Source of the DNA: Bryobacterales bacterium
GTDB lineage: Bacteria; Acidobacteriota; Terriglobia; Bryobacterales; Bryobacteraceae
NCBI GenBank assembly: GCA_025463005.1
Contig: JAOAPR010000056.1
Coordinates: 1-38,014, forward strand
DNA length: 38,014 bases
Direction of reading: 5' to 3'
Within the stretch, counting starts at the first letter, position 1. Every line of letters starts with the position of its first letter. A model generated the notes under the pieces. The model saw only the letters and a program-made list of their open reading frames with translations, made no database searches and was not told where the DNA came from. The position numbers and the translations under genes are program-made. Positions 34,749 to 38,014 of this stretch are shown in pieces.

Positions 34749-34827
34749 CACGTGGCGCACGCACTCTTGCGTGCCGTGTCGAGACTCCTCTCGACACCTG
34801 TTCACGCGCAAGATATTGCGCGGACAG
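34749..34827. repeat. Intergenic run of three hairpins (REP/BIME-like)
   Basis: Between the SDR and the transketolase-like gene, three perfect or near-perfect stem-loops follow each other: GCACGCA-CTCT-TGCGTGC (34757-34774, with an outer CACG/CGTG), GTGTCGAG-ACTCCT-CTCGACAC (34776-34797), and CGCGCAA-GATA-TTGCGCG (34805-34822, with outer CTGT/ACAG). This density is typical of repetitive extragenic palindromes rather than one terminator. No second copy is seen in the window. Confidence 0.6.
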
Positions 34828-34847
34828 TCCACTAGCGTTTCCTGTGG

Positions 34848-34853
34848 GATAAT
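34848..34853 (+). promoter_or_regulatory. -10-like box close to the transketolase-like start (GATAAT)
   Basis: GATAAT lies nine bases before the ATG at 34863. No Shine-Dalgarno is visible, which fits a nearly leaderless mRNA. No good -35 at 16-18 bp. Confidence 0.35.
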
Positions 34854-34862
34854 GCCAATTCC

Positions 34863-37382
34863 ATGGCCACGACCACACTTTCACCACTAGAGCGCCTCAC
34901 GTCGCCCTATGACCGCGAACGCTTGGAAGACGTCGGGTTCATGACGTGCATGACCCTGGTGCTGCTGGGGAACTATTCCCAGACCGGCCATTTCGGCGGA
35001 CCCCTTGCATATACGCCCTATAACGTCGCGATCCACCTGGCGGGGCCCGAACTGGGCGGACTGCGCTGGGATTATCGCCGCCCCAAACATCCTTATTGCG
35101 ACAAGTTCATGCTCGCGGGCGGGCACTGCATCCCCACTTGCTACGCCCTGTGGATGATCATGGGCCAAGCTCTGGCCCGCAAGTACGAAGCCACCGGCCA
35201 CAAGCGCTACTTCGCCGATCCCCACGTTGCGATTCTGCCGATTGACGCCCTCGGGTTCCGGCGCGGCGCTGGCGCGATGAAGACCCTGCTGCAGGATCAT
35301 GGCCTGGCCGATCTACCGCTGTTCGCGCAAGCCAAGGCGCGCGGCATTAAGGCGCTGGCCGGCCATGCCGAAACTACTGACGTCACCAATGATGTGAACG
35401 GTGGGCCGTCCGGCATCGGCATCGCTACAGCAGCCGGAAAAGCCGCGTTTTGGGACGTCGTAGGCGCGTCGATCGAAGCGCCCAAGGTGATCGCGTTCGA
35501 AGGCGAATTCGCCATGACCGAAGGTCACGCCCAGGAGCTCAAGACGCAGGCCCTGGCATTGAAGGTCGGAAAACGCCTGCGAGTCATGATCTCCGACAAT
35601 AATTCGGGCATCGATGACGCGCTCATCGGCGGCGTGGTTGACGCGAAGTACGAGGCGTACCGGCTCATAGACCAGTGGACCTCGTATGGGTGGAACGTGT
35701 TCGCCATGGACGACGGCAACGACTACGACCAGGTCGTAGCGGCGCTCAATACCATGGAGCACTGGGATGGGAAGGATCGCCGCCCAATGGTGGTGATCGG
35801 TCAGACAACCAAGGGCTACTGGCCGGCGGCCACAGGTCGCAAAATCCCCGAGGACATCGAGCAGGTGGTGGGGTTCCCCAGCCATCCTTACGCGATGAAG
35901 ATGAACTCTGAATACTTCATCGCTCTGGCCCAGACCTTCGAGAAGCGCTACGGCGTCACCTTCCAGGGCATTCGCGATGGCGCGCCCAAGGACACGCGCG
36001 AGCGCCTGATCCAGTACAAAACCAACCTGGACATCGCGATGTCGGTGCTCGAGCGAAACGGTCTGGGAGACTGGTTGGCGGATCGTCTGGTCGAGATCGG
36101 CGACACGCTCAAGGACGATCTGCCGCTGCGCATCGATGTCAAACACGATCCATTTCTCGACGAGCGCCTGCGAGTGAAGAATCTTCCCGAGGAGCCGCAA
36201 AAGGTGGCCGTCAAGAATGCGATCTCAGGTGCTGAAAAGCAAGTGAACATCGCGCTGTTCCGCAAGCCCGGCGAGGTGGCCGGCACGCGGCGCTGCATCT
36301 CGGAAGTCGTCAAGTGGATGAACTACGTCACTGGGAATCGGTTCCTGACCATCGCCGCCGATCTTTCCGAATCCATCAACCTGGAGCACGGTAACTTATG
36401 GGGCCACTATGATCCGGAATCGAATCCGCTGGGCACTCGCCTCAAGGCCGCGATCCAGGAGGCTGGGAACGTTTCGACCGCCATCGGCTTGACCGGGCAG
36501 AACGCGTCTCTCGATCCCGAAAAGTTCGCGGGCGTGTGGGCTATCAGCGGCACGTATGGGGCGTTTACTCCCCTCATGTACACGCCGGCGCGCGTGTGGA
36601 GCCAGCAGAATCAGGACAGCAAGTTCCGCATGGGAGTTCTGCATATCCTGGTGGCGCATTCCGGGCCGGAGACCGCGGCCGACGGGCGAACGCATTTCGG
36701 AATCTTCGCGCCGCAGGTGTGGAAGCTGTTTCCGCGCGGGCAGACCATTCACTTGAATTTCTGGGATTACAACGACGTGGCTCCGGCTTACTTTGCGGCG
36801 GCCGAGATCGCCGCACGCGAAGCGAAAGTCGGCATCATCACACTCGAAGTAGCGCGCCCGGATTTCCCGGTCGCCGACCGCACCAAGTTCGCGGATACCG
36901 ATCTTCGGGCGGCGGCCAAAGGTTTTTACGTGATCCGCGATTTCGCGCCCGGTAAACCCCGCCATGGGTACGTCGTCACGCAGGGATCGAGCTCCACCGT
37001 GAACCTGGTGAGCACGCTGCCGAAGCTCGAGGAAGCCGGGATTAACGTCAAGGTGATCGCGGCGATCAGCGAGGAACTGTTCGATCGCCAGCCCGAGGCA
37101 TATCGGAAATCCGTCTTGCCGGCGGAGGCGTACTACGATCTGATGGTGGTCAGCACCGGCACACGTCGCGTGTGGCCTTTGCGCGATGTGGGCCCGCTGA
37201 CGGACCAGTATTCGCTCACCTCCGACTGGGATAACCAGTGGCTTACCGGCGGCCTGGAGGCGGACGTGATCGCGGAGGCGCACCTCGATGGTAAATCGAT
37301 CTTTGCCGGCATCCAGCGATTCGCCGCGGAGCGCGACCAGCGCCTGAAACGCCAAACGGAACTGCTGGGGGGCGGACTTTAG
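34863..37382 (+). CDS. Transketolase-like thiamine-diphosphate enzyme
   Basis: An 839-residue cytoplasmic protein, longer than ordinary transketolase (about 660). The N-terminal part shows TGHFGGPLAYTPY (residues 41-53), like the S-G-H-P-G-x-P-L-G of transketolases, and LAGGHCIPTCYALW, the second His motif. The diphosphate/metal site is FEGEFAMTEGHAQE (212-225) with SDNNSGI at 244-250, corresponding to G-D-G-x-x-x-E-G and its Asn. The pyrimidine domain covers the middle (for example TRRCISEVVKWMNYV, IAADLSESINLEHG, GVLHILVAHSGPETAADGR), and the C-terminal domain follows (LEEAGINVKVIAAI). The changed N-terminal motif and extra length put it outside the TktA group; relation to the pyruvate dehydrogenase E1 (AceE) type is possible. 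The stop codon is inside a tandem palindrome. Confidence 0.8.
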   Translation: MATTTLSPLERLTSPYDRERLEDVGFMTCMTLVLLGNYSQTGHFGGPLAYTPYNVAIHLAGPELGGLRWDYRRPKHPYCDKFMLAGGHCIPTCYALWMIMGQALARKYEATGHKRYFADPHVAILPIDALGFRRGAGAMKTLLQDHGLADLPLFAQAKARGIKALAGHAETTDVTNDVNGGPSGIGIATAAGKAAFWDVVGASIEAPKVIAFEGEFAMTEGHAQELKTQALALKVGKRLRVMISDNNSGIDDALIGGVVDAKYEAYRLIDQWTSYGWNVFAMDDGNDYDQVVAALNTMEHWDGKDRRPMVVIGQTTKGYWPAATGRKIPEDIEQVVGFPSHPYAMKMNSEYFIALAQTFEKRYGVTFQGIRDGAPKDTRERLIQYKTNLDIAMSVLERNGLGDWLADRLVEIGDTLKDDLPLRIDVKHDPFLDERLRVKNLPEEPQKVAVKNAISGAEKQVNIALFRKPGEVAGTRRCISEVVKWMNYVTGNRFLTIAADLSESINLEHGNLWGHYDPESNPLGTRLKAAIQEAGNVSTAIGLTGQNASLDPEKFAGVWAISGTYGAFTPLMYTPARVWSQQNQDSKFRMGVLHILVAHSGPETAADGRTHFGIFAPQVWKLFPRGQTIHLNFWDYNDVAPAYFAAAEIAAREAKVGIITLEVARPDFPVADRTKFADTDLRAAAKGFYVIRDFAPGKPRHGYVVTQGSSSTVNLVSTLPKLEEAGINVKVIAAISEELFDRQPEAYRKSVLPAEAYYDLMVVSTGTRRVWPLRDVGPLTDQYSLTSDWDNQWLTGGLEADVIAEAHLDGKSIFAGIQRFAAERDQRLKRQTELLGGGL

Positions 37383-37405
37383 TCCGCGCGGGGCTTTAGC
37401 CCCGC
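37372..37405. repeat. Tandem palindromes with TTTA loops over two convergent stop codons
   Basis: GCGGAC-TTTA-GTCCGC (37372-37387) and GCGGGGC-TTTA-GCCCCGC (37388-37405) stand end to end with the same design: G/C-rich stem and TTTA loop. The loop of the first holds TAG on the plus strand and TAA on the minus strand, which are the stops of the transketolase-like gene and the dehydratase-like gene. It probably also acts as a two-way terminator. Confidence 0.8.
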
Positions 37406-38014
37406 TTCCGCCGTCATCGCCAGATTGCCCGCCGCGTCTTTCGCCCACAACCGGACCGTTTCACCGTCCGGCTTCCCGCACACAACGAACGGCGCCGTAT
37501 CGAACAGCGGGCTGACCGCCCGGAAGCTGAATCGCGCGATCGTCGACGTTGCGTTTGCATCCATGTGATGCCGCCGCAGCAAGTCCATCAACAGGGTCGC
37601 GATCAGGGGCCCGTGAACGACTAAGCCCGGATATCCTTCGACCTCGGTCGCATAGCGCCGGTCATAGTGGATCCGATGCGCGTTAAAAGTCAGCGCGGAG
37701 TATCGGAACAGCAACACGTCATCGGCGCGGATGGTCCGTTCCCAAGTCGCATCCGCGGGCGCGGGCTGCGCAGGAGCAGCAGGCCCGTGATCCCGATAGA
37801 CGATATCGTGCTCCTCGGCCACCGCCAATCCAGAGTCATTGGAAATTTCGTGCCGGACCACCACGAACACCAGCGGCCCGCTGCGTCCGGCCTTTTCCTT
37901 GATATCAACGACGCGAGTAGCGCGCGTAATCTTGTCGCCCATGCGTAATGGCTGATGGAACTCGAACCGGCTTCCGGCCCACATGCGCCGCGGCAACGGG
38001 ACCGGCGGCAGCAA
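37379..38014 (-). CDS. MaoC/FAS1-like acyl-CoA dehydratase, 3' part (mesaconyl-C4-CoA hydratase/HTD2-like)
   Basis: 211 residues are visible and the gene runs off the right edge; the TTG at the border is probably not the true start, since the first residues (PVPLPRRMWAGSRFEFHQPL) already match the interior of the family. Two hot-dog halves can be followed: LRMGDKITRATRVVDIKEKA with VFVVVRHEI in the first, and FRYSALTFNAHRIHYDRRYA then EGYPGLVVHGPLIATLLMDL in the second, where the conserved N-x-H-x-I-H-x-D and HGP form the active site. Family members hydrate or dehydrate acyl-CoA thioesters. The last residues (GLKPRAD) are encoded by the palindromic repeat, and the stop overlaps the convergent transketolase-like gene by 4 bp. 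Confidence 0.82.
   Translation of the reverse strand: MLPPVPLPRRMWAGSRFEFHQPLRMGDKITRATRVVDIKEKAGRSGPLVFVVVRHEISNDSGLAVAEEHDIVYRDHGPAAPAQPAPADATWERTIRADDVLLFRYSALTFNAHRIHYDRRYATEVEGYPGLVVHGPLIATLLMDLLRRHHMDANATSTIARFSFRAVSPLFDTAPFVVCGKPDGETVRLWAKDAAGNLAMTAEAGLKPRAD

Noticed and set aside
36396-37448. A 350-codon minus-strand frame opposite the transketolase-like gene
   Set aside because: Arg/His-rich, without homology, and would also overlap the dehydratase-like gene.

Overview
The window looks like a chromosomal stretch from a GC-rich Acidobacteriota bacterium, most likely of the Solibacter/Bryobacter type. This is inferred from gene content, not from a marker gene. The supporting content is three large Oar-like outer-membrane receptors with a carboxypeptidase-regulatory-like N-terminus, a protein ending in the TIGR03437 domain typical of Solibacter, a DUF6152 protein with its usual secreted neighbour, two PQQ quinoproteins, and many exported enzymes. 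I see no rRNA, tRNA, CRISPR array, phage, integrase or insertion sequence. Genes are tightly packed and no gap exceeds 300 bp.

Layout. 1-4190: the start of a secreted protein running off the left edge, a cyclodeaminase-like protein, a secreted alpha/beta hydrolase, and a membrane-bound spermidine-synthase-like protein. 4222-11918: two tandem paralogous Oar/TonB-dependent-receptor-like genes, each with its own TTGAC-N17 promoter and a related, foldable 5' leader. 11946-14189: a Tat-exported molybdenum hydroxylase large subunit. 14201-16213 (minus): a soluble-type PQQ dehydrogenase. 16282-20030 (minus): a third Oar-like receptor broken by a one-base frameshift. 20178-21634 (minus): a DUF6152 gene and its overlapping upstream partner. 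21735-23613: a GH105-type glycosidase with an odd N-terminal domain, and a small exported monooxygenase-like protein. 23671-25230 (minus): a tannase/feruloyl-esterase family enzyme. 25319-26140: a methyltransferase. 26210-27220 (minus): a glycine-zipper, tyrosine-rich protein. 27344-31451 (minus): an apparent operon of a CHRD protein, a cytochrome c-PQQ dehydrogenase and an exported amidase. 31491-32177 (minus): MtgA. 32308-34747: a TIGR03437 protein and a short-chain dehydrogenase. 34863-37382: a transketolase-like enzyme. 37379-38014 (minus): an acyl-CoA dehydratase-like protein cut by the right edge.

The middle of the window (about 4.2-31.5 kb) reads as an envelope/periplasm inventory: large receptors to bring in bulky substrates, a tannase-like esterase and a GH105 to cut plant-type esters and unsaturated uronides, and a molybdenum hydroxylase plus two quinoproteins to oxidise alcohols or aldehydes outside the cytoplasm. 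That the genes act together on plant polymers or phenolics is inference from co-location.

The most unusual signals are non-coding. They are the shared, SD-pairing leaders of the two tandem receptor genes; a tandem palindrome at 37372-37405 that supplies the stop codons of both convergent genes over it; a run of three hairpins at 34749-34827; and two genes whose -10 boxes lie so close to the start codon that they look leaderless.
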